Counted from the stretch's first letter, positions 44,069 through 56,915 are shown. The stretch is DNA of 64,000 nt from Pseudomonas simiae (GCF_900111895.1 NZ_FOKB01000013.1:1-64000), one strand, 5' to 3'. The notes: generated from the sequence alone by a model not told the origin. Numbers and translations are program-made.

Positions 44069-46275
44069 AATTGAGCCTCTTGGGCAACACGGATGCCGAC
44101 TTGGGCACACAGTGTAAGAAAGTTCGGAAAAGACGTAGCAACATTGGCGCAGTCACGGATACGAATCGGCGTCGCCGCCCGCAGGGAGGCCACACTGAAC
44201 GCCATGGCAATCCGGTGATCACCATGGGCATGGACTTCACCACCGCCTATCAGGCCACCGTCAATGATAATCCCATCGGCGGTGGGTTCACACTTCACCC
44301 CCAGCGCCAACAGACCATCGGCCATGACCTGGATACGGTCGGACTCCTTCACGCGCAGCTCTTGAGCCCCACGCAACACGGTTCGCCCCTCGGCACAGGC
44401 CGCCGCGACGAAGAGCACCGGAAATTCATCGATCGCCAACGGCACCAGCGCTTCGGGAATCTCGATCCCCTTCAACGCTGCCGCGCGCACCCGCAGATCT
44501 GCGACGGGCTCGCCACCTACCTCACGCTGGTTTTCCAGCGTGATATCCGCGCCCATCAGCCGCAGAATATCGATCACGCCGGTACGCGTCGGATTGACAC
44601 CGACGTGCTCCAGCAGCAGCTCAGAACCCTCGGCAATCGAAGCCGCCACCAGAAAGAACGCCGAAGAAGATATATCCCCCGGCACTTCAATATGGGTAGC
44701 CGCCAGCGCATGACCGGACTCCACGGACGCCGTCGCCCCCTCCACCGCCACCGGATAACCAAAACCGCGCAACATGCGTTCAGTATGGTCACGGGTCGGA
44801 GCAGGCTCGGCCACCACAGTTTTACCTTCAGCGTACAACCCGGCCAGCAGCAGGCAGGATTTGACCTGGGCACTGGCCATCGGCATCGCGTAAGCCAGGC
44901 CTTTCAACGACTGCCCACCACGAATGGTCAGCGGCGGACGCCCTTCCGGCCCCGTCTCGATCACCGCGCCCATTTCCCGCAGAGGCTTGGCCACGCGACT
45001 CATCGGGCGCTTGGACAGGGACGCGTCGCCGGTCAGCACACTGTCAAAGCTCTGCGCTGCCAACAAACCAGACAGCAACCGCATGGAAGTACCGGAGTTA
45101 CCGAGATAAATCGGCCCCGGCGCCGGTTTCAAGCCATGCAGCCCCACGCCATGAATGGTCACACGCCCATGGTGCGGACCTTCGATCACCACGCCCATGT
45201 CGCGAAACGCCTGCAAGGTCGCCAGGGCATCTTCGCCCTCAAGGAAACCTTCGACCTCAGTCACACCCTCAGCCAACGAACCCAGCATGATCGACCGATG
45301 GGAGATCGACTTGTCGCCCGGCACCCGAATGCGCCCGCTCAAGCGGCCACCCGGTTCGGCGAGGAAGGTCAGCTCATCAGCGGTCACAGCGGTTTCCATG
45401 TAGGCCCGGCGCGCCAGGATCTTGCTGAAATGCTCACGCGCCACCCGCGCACGGGTAAACACGCCCAATAATTGATGGCCATCTCCGGCATCAACTGCGT
45501 CGCGCAAGGCGTCGAGGTCGCTGCGGAAGGTGTCCAGGGTGCGCAACACCGCTTCGCGATTGGCGAGGAAGATGTCGTGCCACATCACCGGGTCGCTGCC
45601 GGCAATCCGCGTGAAGTCGCGAAAACCACCGGCGGCGTAACGGAAAATATCGAGGTTCTCGTTGCGCTTGGCCAACGAGTCCACCAGGCCAAATGCGAGC
45701 AAATGCGGCAGATGGCTGGTTGCGGCCAACACTTCGTCGTGACGCTCGACCTGCATATGCTCGACATCCGCACCCAGCTCACGCCACAGACGGTCCACCA
45801 CCGCCAGTGCAGCCGGATCGGTCTGTTCCAGCGGCGTCAGGATGACTTTATGGCGACGGAACAGCTGCGCATTGGACGCCTCTACTCCGCTCTGTTCGGA
45901 GCCCGCAATCGGATGACCCGGCACGAAGCGCGCCGGCATACCACCAAAGGCCCGTTGCGCCGCGCGCACCACATTGCCTTTGGCACTGCCGACATCCGTC
46001 AGTATCGCCTGCCCCAAGTCCATGCCGGCCAGTACGCCGAGCAATTTCTCCATGGCCAGGATCGGCACGGCCAACTGGATCACATCAGCGCCCTGGCAGG
46101 CGAGCGCCAGGTCCGCTTCACAGCGATCCACCACCCCCAACTCAACCGCCAACTTGCGCGATTGCGGGTCCAGGTCCACACCAACCACTTCGCTACACAG
46201 CCCACTTTCACGCAGGCCTTTGGCGAAGGAGCCGCCGATCAACCCCAGACCGATCACCACCAGGCGACCGATCAT
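44065..46275 (-). CDS. Bifunctional prephenate dehydrogenase / EPSP synthase (TyrA-AroA fusion)
   Basis: 736 residues from the ATG at 46275; a GTG at 46311, overlapping hisC, is an alternative. Residues 1-290 are prephenate dehydrogenase with the Rossmann motif GLGLIGGSFAKGL. Residues 300-736 are 3-phosphoshikimate 1-carboxyvinyltransferase with GDKSISHRSIMLGSLAEG, GNSGTSMRLLSGLLA and VKESDRIQVMADGL. One polypeptide thus serves the shikimate step before chorismate and the tyrosine branch. The fusion is usual in Pseudomonas. Confidence 0.95.
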   Translation of the reverse strand: MIGRLVVIGLGLIGGSFAKGLRESGLCSEVVGVDLDPQSRKLAVELGVVDRCEADLALACQGADVIQLAVPILAMEKLLGVLAGMDLGQAILTDVGSAKGNVVRAAQRAFGGMPARFVPGHPIAGSEQSGVEASNAQLFRRHKVILTPLEQTDPAALAVVDRLWRELGADVEHMQVERHDEVLAATSHLPHLLAFGLVDSLAKRNENLDIFRYAAGGFRDFTRIAGSDPVMWHDIFLANREAVLRTLDTFRSDLDALRDAVDAGDGHQLLGVFTRARVAREHFSKILARRAYMETAVTADELTFLAEPGGRLSGRIRVPGDKSISHRSIMLGSLAEGVTEVEGFLEGEDALATLQAFRDMGVVIEGPHHGRVTIHGVGLHGLKPAPGPIYLGNSGTSMRLLSGLLAAQSFDSVLTGDASLSKRPMSRVAKPLREMGAVIETGPEGRPPLTIRGGQSLKGLAYAMPMASAQVKSCLLLAGLYAEGKTVVAEPAPTRDHTERMLRGFGYPVAVEGATASVESGHALAATHIEVPGDISSSAFFLVAASIAEGSELLLEHVGVNPTRTGVIDILRLMGADITLENQREVGGEPVADLRVRAAALKGIEIPEALVPLAIDEFPVLFVAAACAEGRTVLRGAQELRVKESDRIQVMADGLLALGVKCEPTADGIIIDGGLIGGGEVHAHGDHRIAMAFSVASLRAATPIRIRDCANVATSFPNFLTLCAQVGIRVAQEAQL

Positions 46276-46303
46276 AGGCACAGCAGGTTTCAATGCAGTG
46301 ACA

Positions 46304-47416
46304 TCAACCACGGGCCAGAACCTTGGCCAGCGCCTCCAGGAAGCGGGCGTTTTCTGCCGGCAGACCGATGGTAATGCGCAGGTGGTTCGGCATGCCGTAG
46401 TTGGCGGTCGGACGCACAATGACGCCTTCGCGCAACAGGCCCTGGAATACCGGCGCAGCGACCTGGCCGAGGTCGACACAAATGAAGTTGCCCTTGGACG
46501 GAATCCAGCCCAGGCCCAACTCACGGAAGCCTTCCTGCAACTGCAGCATGCCGCTTTCGTTGAGGCGACGGCCTTCTTCCAGGTACTCGGCATCCTTCAC
46601 CGCCGCACAGGCTGCAGCCAGCGCGAGGCTGTTGACGTTGAACGGCTGACGCACACGGTTCAGCACGTCGGCAACCACTGCCGTGGACAAACCGTAGCCG
46701 ACTCGCAGCGATGCCAGGCCATAAGCCTTGGAGAACGTGCGCGAAACCAGCAGGTTCGGGTACGCCGCCAGGAAATCCAGGCCGTTCGGCAGATCACTGC
46801 CTTTGGCGTACTCGATGTATGCCTCGTCCAGCACGACCAACACATGCTCCGGCACGTCTTGCAGGAAGTCGCTCAGCGCTTGCGCGTCGAACCAGGTGCC
46901 GGTCGGGTTGTTAGGGTTCGCAATAAACACGACGCGGGTCTGGGCATCAATGGCCGCCAGCATGGCCGGCAGGTCATGACCCCACTCTTTCGCGGGGACC
47001 ACTTTCGCATCAGCGCCCACCGCCTGGGTCACGATCGGATAGACCGCAAACGCATGCTCGCTGAACACCGCATTCAAACCTGGCGCCAGATACGCACGAC
47101 CAACCAGCTCAAGAATGTCGTTGGAGCCATTGCCCAGGGTGACCTGGTTCAGCTCGACACCGCACTTTTGTGCCAGCAGAGACTTCAAGGCAAAGCCGTT
47201 ACCATCGGGATAGCGGGTCAGCTCAGCCAACTCTTCACGAATCGCCGCCAACACCTTCGGGCTCGGGCCCAGCGGGTTTTCGTTACTGGCCAGCTTGACG
47301 ATGTTCGCCGGATCCAGGTTCAACTCACGCGCCAGCTCATCCACAGGCTTGCCCGGAACGTAAGGCGACAGTTGTTGCACGCCCGGCTGAGCCAGGGTGA
47401 GGAAGTTACCACTCAT
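46304..47416 (-). CDS. hisC: Histidinol-phosphate aminotransferase
   Basis: 370 residues, fold type I aminotransferase. NPNNPTG near residue 165, the substrate-binding Tyr of LDEAYIEYAKG and the PLP Lys in SRTFSKAYGLASLRVGYG. In Pseudomonas this HisC2-type copy sits in the aromatic amino acid cluster and probably also transaminates aromatic keto acids. It starts 9 bases after pheA. Confidence 0.93.
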   Translation of the reverse strand: MSGNFLTLAQPGVQQLSPYVPGKPVDELARELNLDPANIVKLASNENPLGPSPKVLAAIREELAELTRYPDGNGFALKSLLAQKCGVELNQVTLGNGSNDILELVGRAYLAPGLNAVFSEHAFAVYPIVTQAVGADAKVVPAKEWGHDLPAMLAAIDAQTRVVFIANPNNPTGTWFDAQALSDFLQDVPEHVLVVLDEAYIEYAKGSDLPNGLDFLAAYPNLLVSRTFSKAYGLASLRVGYGLSTAVVADVLNRVRQPFNVNSLALAAACAAVKDAEYLEEGRRLNESGMLQLQEGFRELGLGWIPSKGNFICVDLGQVAAPVFQGLLREGVIVRPTANYGMPNHLRITIGLPAENARFLEALAKVLARG

Positions 47417-47425
47417 GTTAAAGCC

Positions 47426-48520
47426 TCACAAAACCGCTTTCGGGTAAGAGCCCAGCACCTTGAGTGCCACGGCTTCCTGACTGATTTTCTCCAGCACACC
47501 CTTGACCAGCGGGTCGCGGTGATGGCCGATGAAGTCGATAAAGAACACGTAAGTCCATTTACCGCTGCGCGAAGGACGAGTCTCGATGCGCGTCAGGTCA
47601 ATCCCGTTATCATGGAACGGCACCAGCAGCTCATGCAGCGCGCCAGGCTTGTTGCTCATGGAGACAATGATCGAGGTCTTGTCGTCGCCAGTGGGCGGCA
47701 CTTCCTGGCTGCCGATCATCAGGAAGCGCGTGGAGTTGTCCGGGCGGTCCTCGATTTTCTCGGCCAGGCGCGTCAGGCCGTACAGCCCAGCGGCCATATC
47801 ACCGGCGATGGCCGCCGAATTCCACTCACCCTTGACCCGCTTGGCGGCCTCGGCGTTGCTGGAGACAGCTACCCGCTCGACATTCGGATAATGCGCGTCC
47901 AGCCACTTGCGGCACTGGGCCAGGGACTGGGCGTGGGAGTAGATGCGGCTGATACTGTCGGTCTTGGTATTCTCGCCCACCAGCAGGTGATGGTGGATGC
48001 GCAGCTCGACTTCGCCGCAGATGACCATGTCGTGTTCGAGGAAGCTGTCCAGCGTGTGGTTGACCGCGCCTTCGGTGGAGTTTTCCACCGGCACCACGCC
48101 AAAATTCACCGCGCCGGCCGCCACTTCACGGAACACTTCATCGATCGCCGCCATTGGCTTGCTGATCACCGCGTGACCGAAGTGCTTCATGGCCGCCGCT
48201 TGGGTGAAAGTGCCCTCGGGACCCAGATAAGCCACTTTCAGCGGTTGTTCCAGCGCCAGGCACGAAGACATGATTTCGCGGAACAACCGCGCCATCTCTT
48301 CGTTGCCCAGTGGGCCCTTATTACGCTCCATGACACGCTTGAGCACCTGGGCTTCACGCTCGGGACGGTAGAACACCGGCACTTCGCCTTCGGCCAGGGA
48401 GGCCATCTTCACCCGTGCCACTTCCTGGGCGCACCGCGCGCGCTCACTGATCAGCTCCAGGACTTTCTCGTCCAGGCTGTCAATGCGCACGCGCAGGGCC
48501 TTGAGTTCTTGCTCAGACAT
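47426..48520 (-). CDS. pheA: Chorismate mutase / prephenate dehydratase (P-protein)
   Basis: 364 residues. AroQ-type chorismate mutase (residues 1-90), prephenate dehydratase with YLGPEGTFTQAAAMKHFG near residue 95 and the STRFLMIG motif near 250, and a C-terminal ACT domain with the phenylalanine-binding GALHELL and TRIETRPSR. It feeds phenylalanine synthesis and is normally inhibited by phenylalanine. Its ATG overlaps the serC stop by one base. Confidence 0.97.
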   Translation of the reverse strand: MSEQELKALRVRIDSLDEKVLELISERARCAQEVARVKMASLAEGEVPVFYRPEREAQVLKRVMERNKGPLGNEEMARLFREIMSSCLALEQPLKVAYLGPEGTFTQAAAMKHFGHAVISKPMAAIDEVFREVAAGAVNFGVVPVENSTEGAVNHTLDSFLEHDMVICGEVELRIHHHLLVGENTKTDSISRIYSHAQSLAQCRKWLDAHYPNVERVAVSSNAEAAKRVKGEWNSAAIAGDMAAGLYGLTRLAEKIEDRPDNSTRFLMIGSQEVPPTGDDKTSIIVSMSNKPGALHELLVPFHDNGIDLTRIETRPSRSGKWTYVFFIDFIGHHRDPLVKGVLEKISQEAVALKVLGSYPKAVL

Positions 48521-49605
48521 TAGCCGTGTTCCTTTTCGAACGCTGCCATGTACTCAACCAGCGCGTTGATCGCGTGGATGTCGACGGCATTGTAGATGGA
48601 GGCGCGCATGCCACCGACCGAACGGTGCCCCTTGAGGTTCAGCAGGCCACGCTCTTCGGCACCGACCAGGAACGGCTTGTCCAGGCGATCATCAGCCAGG
48701 CGGAACGGCACGTTCATCCACGAGCGATCAGTCAGGTTGATCGGGTTGCTGTACAGGCCGCTGGCGTCGATGAAGTCGTACAGGACGCGCTTCTTCTCTT
48801 CGTTGAGCTTGCCCATGGCGGCGACACCGCCCTGCTCTTTCAGCCATTCGAACACCAGGCCGGAGAGGTACCAGGCAAACGCTGGCGGAGTGTTGTACAT
48901 CGAGCCGTTATCGGCCGCGACCTTGTAGTTGAGCATGGTCGGGCACAGCGAACGGGCGCGACCCAACAGGTCCTCACGGATGATGTTGACCAGGATGCCG
49001 CTCGGACCGATGTTCTTCTGGGCGCCGGCGTAGATCATGCCGTACTTGGACACATCGATAGGGCGCGAGAGAATGTCCGAGGACATGTCGCACACCAGCG
49101 GAACGTCACCGACTTCCGGCACCCAATCAAACTCCAGGCCGCCGATGGTTTCGTTCGCGACGTAGTGCACGTAGGCCGCGTCCTTCGACAGCTTCCACTC
49201 ATTCTGACCGGGAATGGCGAAGTAGTCGTACGGCTTGGCGGTACCCGCGACATTGACGTGACCGTAACGCGAGGCCTCTTCAATAGCCTTCTGACCCCAG
49301 ATACCCGTGTCGATATAGTCAGCCGTGCCGTCTTCCGGCAGCAGGTTCAGCGGGATCTGGGCGAACTGCTGGCTGGCGCCGCCCTGCAGGAACAACACTT
49401 TGTAGTTGGATGGGATGTCCAGCAAGTCACGCAGATCCTGCTCGGCCTTGGTGGCGATGGACACGAACTCATCGCTGCGATGGCTCATTTCCATCACGGA
49501 GAGGCCTTTTCCATGCCAGTCGAGGAGTTCACCCTGCGCACGCTGCAGGACTGCTTCAGGAAGCGCCGCGGGACCGGCACAGAAGTTATAGGCTCTCTTG
49601 CTCAC
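48520..49605 (-). CDS. serC: Phosphoserine aminotransferase
   Basis: 361 residues from a GTG start at 49605, giving the conserved start SKRAYNFCAGPAALPEAVL. PLP Lys is in YAGAQKNIGPSG near residue 198. It converts 3-phosphohydroxypyruvate to phosphoserine and also serves pyridoxal phosphate synthesis. First gene of the serC-pheA-hisC-tyrA/aroA-cmk run; ribosome-binding site weak. Confidence 0.97.
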   Translation of the reverse strand: MSKRAYNFCAGPAALPEAVLQRAQGELLDWHGKGLSVMEMSHRSDEFVSIATKAEQDLRDLLDIPSNYKVLFLQGGASQQFAQIPLNLLPEDGTADYIDTGIWGQKAIEEASRYGHVNVAGTAKPYDYFAIPGQNEWKLSKDAAYVHYVANETIGGLEFDWVPEVGDVPLVCDMSSDILSRPIDVSKYGMIYAGAQKNIGPSGILVNIIREDLLGRARSLCPTMLNYKVAADNGSMYNTPPAFAWYLSGLVFEWLKEQGGVAAMGKLNEEKKRVLYDFIDASGLYSNPINLTDRSWMNVPFRLADDRLDKPFLVGAEERGLLNLKGHRSVGGMRASIYNAVDIHAINALVEYMAAFEKEHG

Positions 49606-49675
49606 ATCCAATCTCACTCTGATTTGGTGGGGCTGCAATCATGTTCGGCAACAACCTTTCTCTGGAGCGAACCCT

Positions 49676-49762
49676 TGTGGGAGCTGGCTTGCCTGCGATA
49701 AGGGCACCTCGGTAGCGCAGTGATACCGCGGCGCTGCCATCGCAGGCAAGCCAGCTCCCACA
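49676..49762. repeat. REP-type inverted pair (REPIN), GCTGGCTTGCCTGCG core
   Basis: Arms 49676-49699 and 49739-49762 are perfect 24-base inverted copies of TGTGGGAGCTGGCTTGCCTG and four more bases. It lies between gyrA and serC. Confidence 0.9.
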
Positions 49763-49812
49763 TTGACCGCGTCCAGCCAAAAGACGTGCTATTTCACAAG
49801 GGACAAACAACA

Positions 49813-49838
49813 AGGGGGCGAATCTTCATCCGCCCCCT
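49813..49838 (-). terminator. gyrA terminator
   Basis: On the minus strand AGGGGGCG pairs with CGCCCCCT around a 10-base loop, followed by TGTTGTTTG, 11 bases beyond the gyrA stop. Stem is strong, T-run moderate. Confidence 0.75.
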
Positions 49839-49848
49839 GTGTGTCCGC

Positions 49849-52503
<2,655 letters not shown>

Positions 52504-52927
52504 GAGAAGCCTGATTCCTTTTTCGGGTGAAACCTCGTCACATCCATATGGGACGAACGAAGCTCGCCGCTGCCGGCAGAGTGCCTGACAACGACTTACG
52601 ACAAATCAACGAGTTATGACACGGATCTGCACGTTATAGGCCACCCCTCGGGGCGACCCTGGAAACCGCCGGATGTTATCACAATCGCCGCCACGCACCT
52701 ATCCCCCTGATGCGCATGGAGCATAGTAAGTTGACGGATGACAGGCTTGAGGGCGACGAGAGGGGCTCAGAGGCAGGGTCGTGCTATTTTTTGAAGGCAG
52801 ATCCGAAGGTTTTCTTGACTTATAGACCCCTTCGCGAGCAAGCCCGCGCCCACATTTGAGTGGTGAACACATTCAAAATGTGGGAGCGGGCTTGCTCGCG
52901 AATGCAATCGGACAGGCGCCAACGCCC
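52504..52927 (-). other. Intergenic region between mtnA and gyrA
   Basis: 424 bases. It holds one REPIN (52831-52902) next to mtnA and the gyrA leader and promoter on the minus strand, which I cannot place exactly. No ORF with a ribosome-binding site seen. Confidence 0.6.
52831..52902. repeat. REP-type inverted pair (REPIN)
   Basis: Arms 52831-52857 and 52876-52902 (27 bases, one mismatch) with the GCGGGCTTGCTCGCG core, just beyond the mtnA stop. Confidence 0.9.
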
Positions 52928-54004
52928 TCAATGCAGGCGTTTACGGCACATCAACTTGGCCAGCTTGGCGGTGTCCGGCCGTTCGACGATGCCTTTTTCG
53001 GTCACGATCACGTCAATCAGGTCGGCCGGGGTCACGTCAAACACTGGATTGAAGGCGACGACATCCGCGGCGAAGCGCTGGCCGGCGACTTCCAGCAACT
53101 CACCGGCGTCGCGCTCTTCCAGCGCTACGTCATCGCCAGTTGCCATCATCATGTCCAGGGTCGAACTCGGCGCCACCACCATGAACCGCACGCCGTGGTG
53201 CATGGCACACACTGCCAACTGGTACGTCCCGATCTTGCTGATCACGTCGCCATTGGCGGCAATGCAATCAGCACCGACGATCACCCAGGTCACGCCTTTG
53301 GTCTTGAGGATATGCGCGCCAGCGGAATCGGCATTCACCGTCACAGGGATGCCCTCGCCCGCCAGCTCCCAGGCGGTCAGCCGCGAACCTTGCAGCCAGG
53401 GCCGGGTTTCATTGACGTAGACCTGCTCGACCATGCCTTCCAGATAGGCCGCACGAATCACCCCGAGCGCCGTACCCACACCGCCGGTCGCCAGGGCGCC
53501 AGCGTTGCCGTGGGTGAGGATCGCCTGGGCATTGCCCTGGTGCTTGCGGATCAAATCGACCCCCAGTTGAGCCATGGTGAGATTGGCTTCGCGATCACTT
53601 TCATGGATGGCAATGGCTTCTGCTTCAAGCACCGCCAGCGGGTCGGCGTGCTTTTTGACGCGATCCAGGCGGTCACGCATGCGTTTCAACGCCCAGAACA
53701 GGTTCGACGCGGTCGGTCGGGTATCGGCTAACAGTGCATAGTCTTCTTCCCACGCTGCCTGCCAGTCACCGCCCTCGGCGATCCGCTCACGCGCCGCCAG
53801 CACCAGGCCATACGCCGCGCTGATACCAATGGCCGGTGCACCGCGCACCACCATCGAACGAATGGCCGCCGCCACATCATCGACCGTAGAGCAAGCCACC
53901 CAGCTTTCCCGGGATGGCAAGGCACGCTGATCGAGCAGGTACAGCGCGCCATCACGCCAATCGATGGCCTTCACTTTCTCCGCTGCCAACAGTCGATCGC
54001 GCAT
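52928..54004 (-). CDS. mtnA: S-methyl-5-thioribose-1-phosphate isomerase
   Basis: 358 residues. GAPAIGISAAYG near residue 55, the catalytic Cys region ILTHGNAGALATGGVGTALG near 165 and the catalytic Asp region VGADCIAANGDV near 245 fit MtnA. It isomerises methylthioribose-1-phosphate to the ribulose form in methionine salvage. It is divergent from mtaD, which supplies the same pathway in Pseudomonas. Confidence 0.95.
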   Translation of the reverse strand: MRDRLLAAEKVKAIDWRDGALYLLDQRALPSRESWVACSTVDDVAAAIRSMVVRGAPAIGISAAYGLVLAARERIAEGGDWQAAWEEDYALLADTRPTASNLFWALKRMRDRLDRVKKHADPLAVLEAEAIAIHESDREANLTMAQLGVDLIRKHQGNAQAILTHGNAGALATGGVGTALGVIRAAYLEGMVEQVYVNETRPWLQGSRLTAWELAGEGIPVTVNADSAGAHILKTKGVTWVIVGADCIAANGDVISKIGTYQLAVCAMHHGVRFMVVAPSSTLDMMMATGDDVALEERDAGELLEVAGQRFAADVVAFNPVFDVTPADLIDVIVTEKGIVERPDTAKLAKLMCRKRLH

Positions 54005-54112
54005 CCCTTACTCCGCACTCATAAACAAAGCCGCCGATTATAGCGATCCGCCAGCCAGGACGCTCGGGTATACTTCGCCCTTCTTTTATAGCTGCCTGGG
54101 AAGAAGCCTGCG

Positions 54113-55444
54113 ATGACCGCCACTGCCGCCCCGCTCGACTTATTGTTGCTGCCTACATGGCTGGTGCCTGTCGAACCCGCTGGCGTGGTGCTCAAGGAAC
54201 ATGGCCTGGGCATTCGCGATGGGCGCATTGCCTTTATCGGGCCACGGGCGGCAGCGCTCAAGCTGGTGGCCAACGAAGTGCGCGAACTGCCGGGCATGCT
54301 GCTCAGCCCCGGCCTGATCAACGCCCACGGACATGCGGCGATGAGCCTGTTTCGCGGCATGGCCGACGACCTGCCGCTGATGACCTGGCTGGAAAAACAC
54401 ATCTGGCCTGCCGAGGCCAAGTGGGTCGATGAAGCCTTTGTGCGCGATGGCACCGACCTGGCCATCGCCGAACAGCTCAAGGGCGGCATCACCTGCTTCT
54501 CCGACATGTACTTCTACCCCAAAGTCGCCAGTGACTGCGTGCACAACAGCGGCATCCGCGCGCAGATCGCAATTCCGATCCTCGACTTCCCGATCCCCGG
54601 CGCCAGTACGCCCGACGAGGCGATTCGCCAAGGCGTCGAGCTGTTCGGCGATCTCAAGCACCACCCACGCATCAAGATCACCTTCGGCCCGCACGCGCCT
54701 TACACCGTGTGTGATGACAACCTGGAGAAAATCCGGGTGATCGCCGAAGAGCTGGACGCCGCGATCCACATGCATGTTCACGAAACCGCCTCTGAAGTGC
54801 AGCAAGCGGTCGAGCAGACTGGCGAACGGCCATTGGCGCGTCTGGGTCGCCTCGGGCTGTTGGGGCCGCGCTTCCAGGCCGTTCATATGACCCAAATCAG
54901 CGAGGATGACCTGGCTTTGCTGGTAGAAAGCAACACCAGCATCGTTCACTGTCCGGAATCCAACCTGAAATTGGCCAGCGGCTTTTGCCCGGTGGAGCGT
55001 CTGTGGCAGGCTGGCGTGAACGTGGCCATCGGCACCGATGGCGCTGCCAGTAACAATGACCTCGACCTGCTGGGCGAAACCCGCACCGCCGCACTGTTGG
55101 CCAAGGCCGTCGCCGGCTCGGCCACCGCGCTGGATGCCCATCGCGCCTTGCGCATGGCGACGCTCAACGGTGCGCGGGCCATGGGCCTGGAAAGCAAAAT
55201 TGGCTCGCTGGAGGTCGGCAAGGCGGCGGATATCGTGGCCTTCGATCTTTCCGGGCTGGCGCAACAACCGATCTACGATCCGGTCTCACAGCTTATATAT
55301 GCCACCGGACGCGACTGCGTGAAACACCTTTGGGTCGCCGGCAAGCAATTGCTCGACGACCGGCAATTGACCCGCATGGATGAACAACAGTTGACCGCCA
55401 CGGCCATCGCCTGGGGCCAGCGCATCAGCGGGCACCACGAATAA
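54113..55444 (+). CDS. mtaD: 5-methylthioadenosine/S-adenosylhomocysteine deaminase (TRZ/ATZ hydrolase)
   Basis: 443 residues, amidohydrolase fold. Zn ligands: NAHGHAAMSLFRG (HxH near residue 72), MHVHETASEV near 225 and GTDGAASNNDLDLLGE with the catalytic Asp near 305. Pseudomonas uses MTA deamination to methylthioinosine, then phosphorolysis to methylthioribose-1-phosphate, then MtnA; the divergent mtnA fits this route. An ammeline-type deaminase is the main alternative by fold. Confidence 0.9.
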   Translation: MTATAAPLDLLLLPTWLVPVEPAGVVLKEHGLGIRDGRIAFIGPRAAALKLVANEVRELPGMLLSPGLINAHGHAAMSLFRGMADDLPLMTWLEKHIWPAEAKWVDEAFVRDGTDLAIAEQLKGGITCFSDMYFYPKVASDCVHNSGIRAQIAIPILDFPIPGASTPDEAIRQGVELFGDLKHHPRIKITFGPHAPYTVCDDNLEKIRVIAEELDAAIHMHVHETASEVQQAVEQTGERPLARLGRLGLLGPRFQAVHMTQISEDDLALLVESNTSIVHCPESNLKLASGFCPVERLWQAGVNVAIGTDGAASNNDLDLLGETRTAALLAKAVAGSATALDAHRALRMATLNGARAMGLESKIGSLEVGKAADIVAFDLSGLAQQPIYDPVSQLIYATGRDCVKHLWVAGKQLLDDRQLTRMDEQQLTATAIAWGQRISGHHE

Positions 55445-55508
55445 CGAAGGTTTTGAACCCTGAGGTTCAGGACTGACAAACCGATTTATCAGATTTAGAG
55501 GATTCACC

Positions 55509-56207
55509 ATGAGCAACGTCGACCACGCCGAAATCGCCAAATTCGAAGCCCTGGCTCACCGCTGGTGGGACCGTGAGAGTGAGTTCAAGCCCCTGCACGA
55601 CATCAACCCGCTGCGGGTCAACTGGATTGATGAACGCGTCAACCTGGCCGGCAAGAAGGTGCTGGATGTAGGCTGCGGCGGCGGCATTCTCAGCGAGGCC
55701 ATGGCGCAGCGCGGCGCCACCGTAATGGGCATCGACATGGGCGAAGCGCCCCTGGCCGTGGCCCAGCTGCACCAGCTGGAATCCGGCGTGAACGTGGAAT
55801 ACCGCCAGATCACCGCCGAGGCCCTGGCCGAAGAGATGCCCGAGCAGTTCGACGTGGTTACCTGCCTGGAAATGCTGGAACACGTACCGGACCCGTCCTC
55901 GGTGATCCGCGCCTGCTTCCGCATGGTCAAGCCGGGGGGCCAGGTGTTCTTCTCCACCATCAACCGCAACCCCAAGGCCTACCTGTTCGCGATCATCGGC
56001 GCCGAATACATCATGAAGCTGCTGCCGCGCGGCACCCATGACTTCAAGAAATTCATCCGCCCGTCCGAGCTGGGTGCCTGGAGCCGCCAGGCCGGGCTGA
56101 CCGTCAAGGACATCATCGGCCTCACCTACAACCCGCTGACCAAGCACTACAAGCTGGCCAACGACGTTGACGTCAACTACATGATCCAGACCCTGCGCGA
56201 GGAGTGA
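55509..56207 (+). CDS. ubiG: Bifunctional ubiquinone O-methyltransferase UbiG
   Basis: 232 residues. Starts with the UbiG-typical FEALAHRWWDRESEFKPLH, SAM-binding LDVGCGGGILSE near residue 50 and TCLEMLEHVPDP near 115. It methylates two hydroxyl groups in ubiquinone synthesis at the inner membrane. GAGG precedes the ATG. Confidence 0.97.
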   Translation: MSNVDHAEIAKFEALAHRWWDRESEFKPLHDINPLRVNWIDERVNLAGKKVLDVGCGGGILSEAMAQRGATVMGIDMGEAPLAVAQLHQLESGVNVEYRQITAEALAEEMPEQFDVVTCLEMLEHVPDPSSVIRACFRMVKPGGQVFFSTINRNPKAYLFAIIGAEYIMKLLPRGTHDFKKFIRPSELGAWSRQAGLTVKDIIGLTYNPLTKHYKLANDVDVNYMIQTLREE

Positions 56208-56211
56208 GCCT

Positions 56212-56883
56212 GTGAAGTTGCGAGCGGTTCTCTTCGACATGGACGGTACCCTGCTGGATACCGCGCCGGACTTTATCGCCATCTGCCAGGCCATGCGCGC
56301 CGACCGCGACCTGGCGCCGATCAACCCCCAGCACATCCGCGATGAAATCTCCGGCGGTGCGCGGGCGATGGTGGCCGTGACCTTCTCGATGGACCCGGAA
56401 TCTCCAGGCTTTGAAGAACTGCGCCAGGAATTCCTCGAACGCTACCTTGTGGGCTGCGCGGTCCACAGCAAACTGTTCGACGGCATGGCCGAGCTGCTGG
56501 AGGACATCGAGAAGTCCAAGCTGATCTGGGGCGTGGTGACCAACAAGCCACTGCGCTTTGCCGAGCCGATCATGCAGCAACTGGGCCTGGCCGAGCGCTC
56601 GGCGCTGCTGATCTGCCCGGATCACGTGAAGAACAGCAAGCCGGACCCGGAGCCGATGATCCTGGCGTGCAAGATGCTCGACCTGGACCCGGCCAGCGTG
56701 CTGTTCGTGGGTGATGACCTGCGCGATATCGAATCCGGCCGCGACGCCGGCACGCGCACTGCAGCGGTCACCTACGGCTACATCCACCCGGACGACAACC
56801 CACGCCATTGGGGCGCCGATGTGGTGGTGGATCACCCGTTGGAACTGCGCAAGGTATTGGATAACGCGCTGTGCAGCTGCTAA
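56212..56883 (+). CDS. mupP: N-acetylmuramic acid 6-phosphate phosphatase (HAD family)
   Basis: 223 residues from a GTG start with GAGGAG upstream, 4 bases after ubiG. HAD subfamily IA motifs FDMDGTLLDTAPD (residues 7-19), GVVTNKP and FVGDDLRDIESGRDAG. By similarity to phosphoglycolate phosphatase it was long called gph; in Pseudomonas the gene next to ubiG is MupP of the cell-wall recycling route that bypasses fosfomycin-sensitive MurA. Confidence 0.9.
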   Translation: MKLRAVLFDMDGTLLDTAPDFIAICQAMRADRDLAPINPQHIRDEISGGARAMVAVTFSMDPESPGFEELRQEFLERYLVGCAVHSKLFDGMAELLEDIEKSKLIWGVVTNKPLRFAEPIMQQLGLAERSALLICPDHVKNSKPDPEPMILACKMLDLDPASVLFVGDDLRDIESGRDAGTRTAAVTYGYIHPDDNPRHWGADVVVDHPLELRKVLDNALCSC

Positions 56884-56915
56884 TTGTTTGCCGCCCCTGC
56901 AAACACTGAGGTCAA

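Noticed and set aside
45974..48523. An 849-codon open frame opposite hisC and pheA
   Set aside because: Shadow of highly biased genes on the minus strand; no domain, no plausible start signal.
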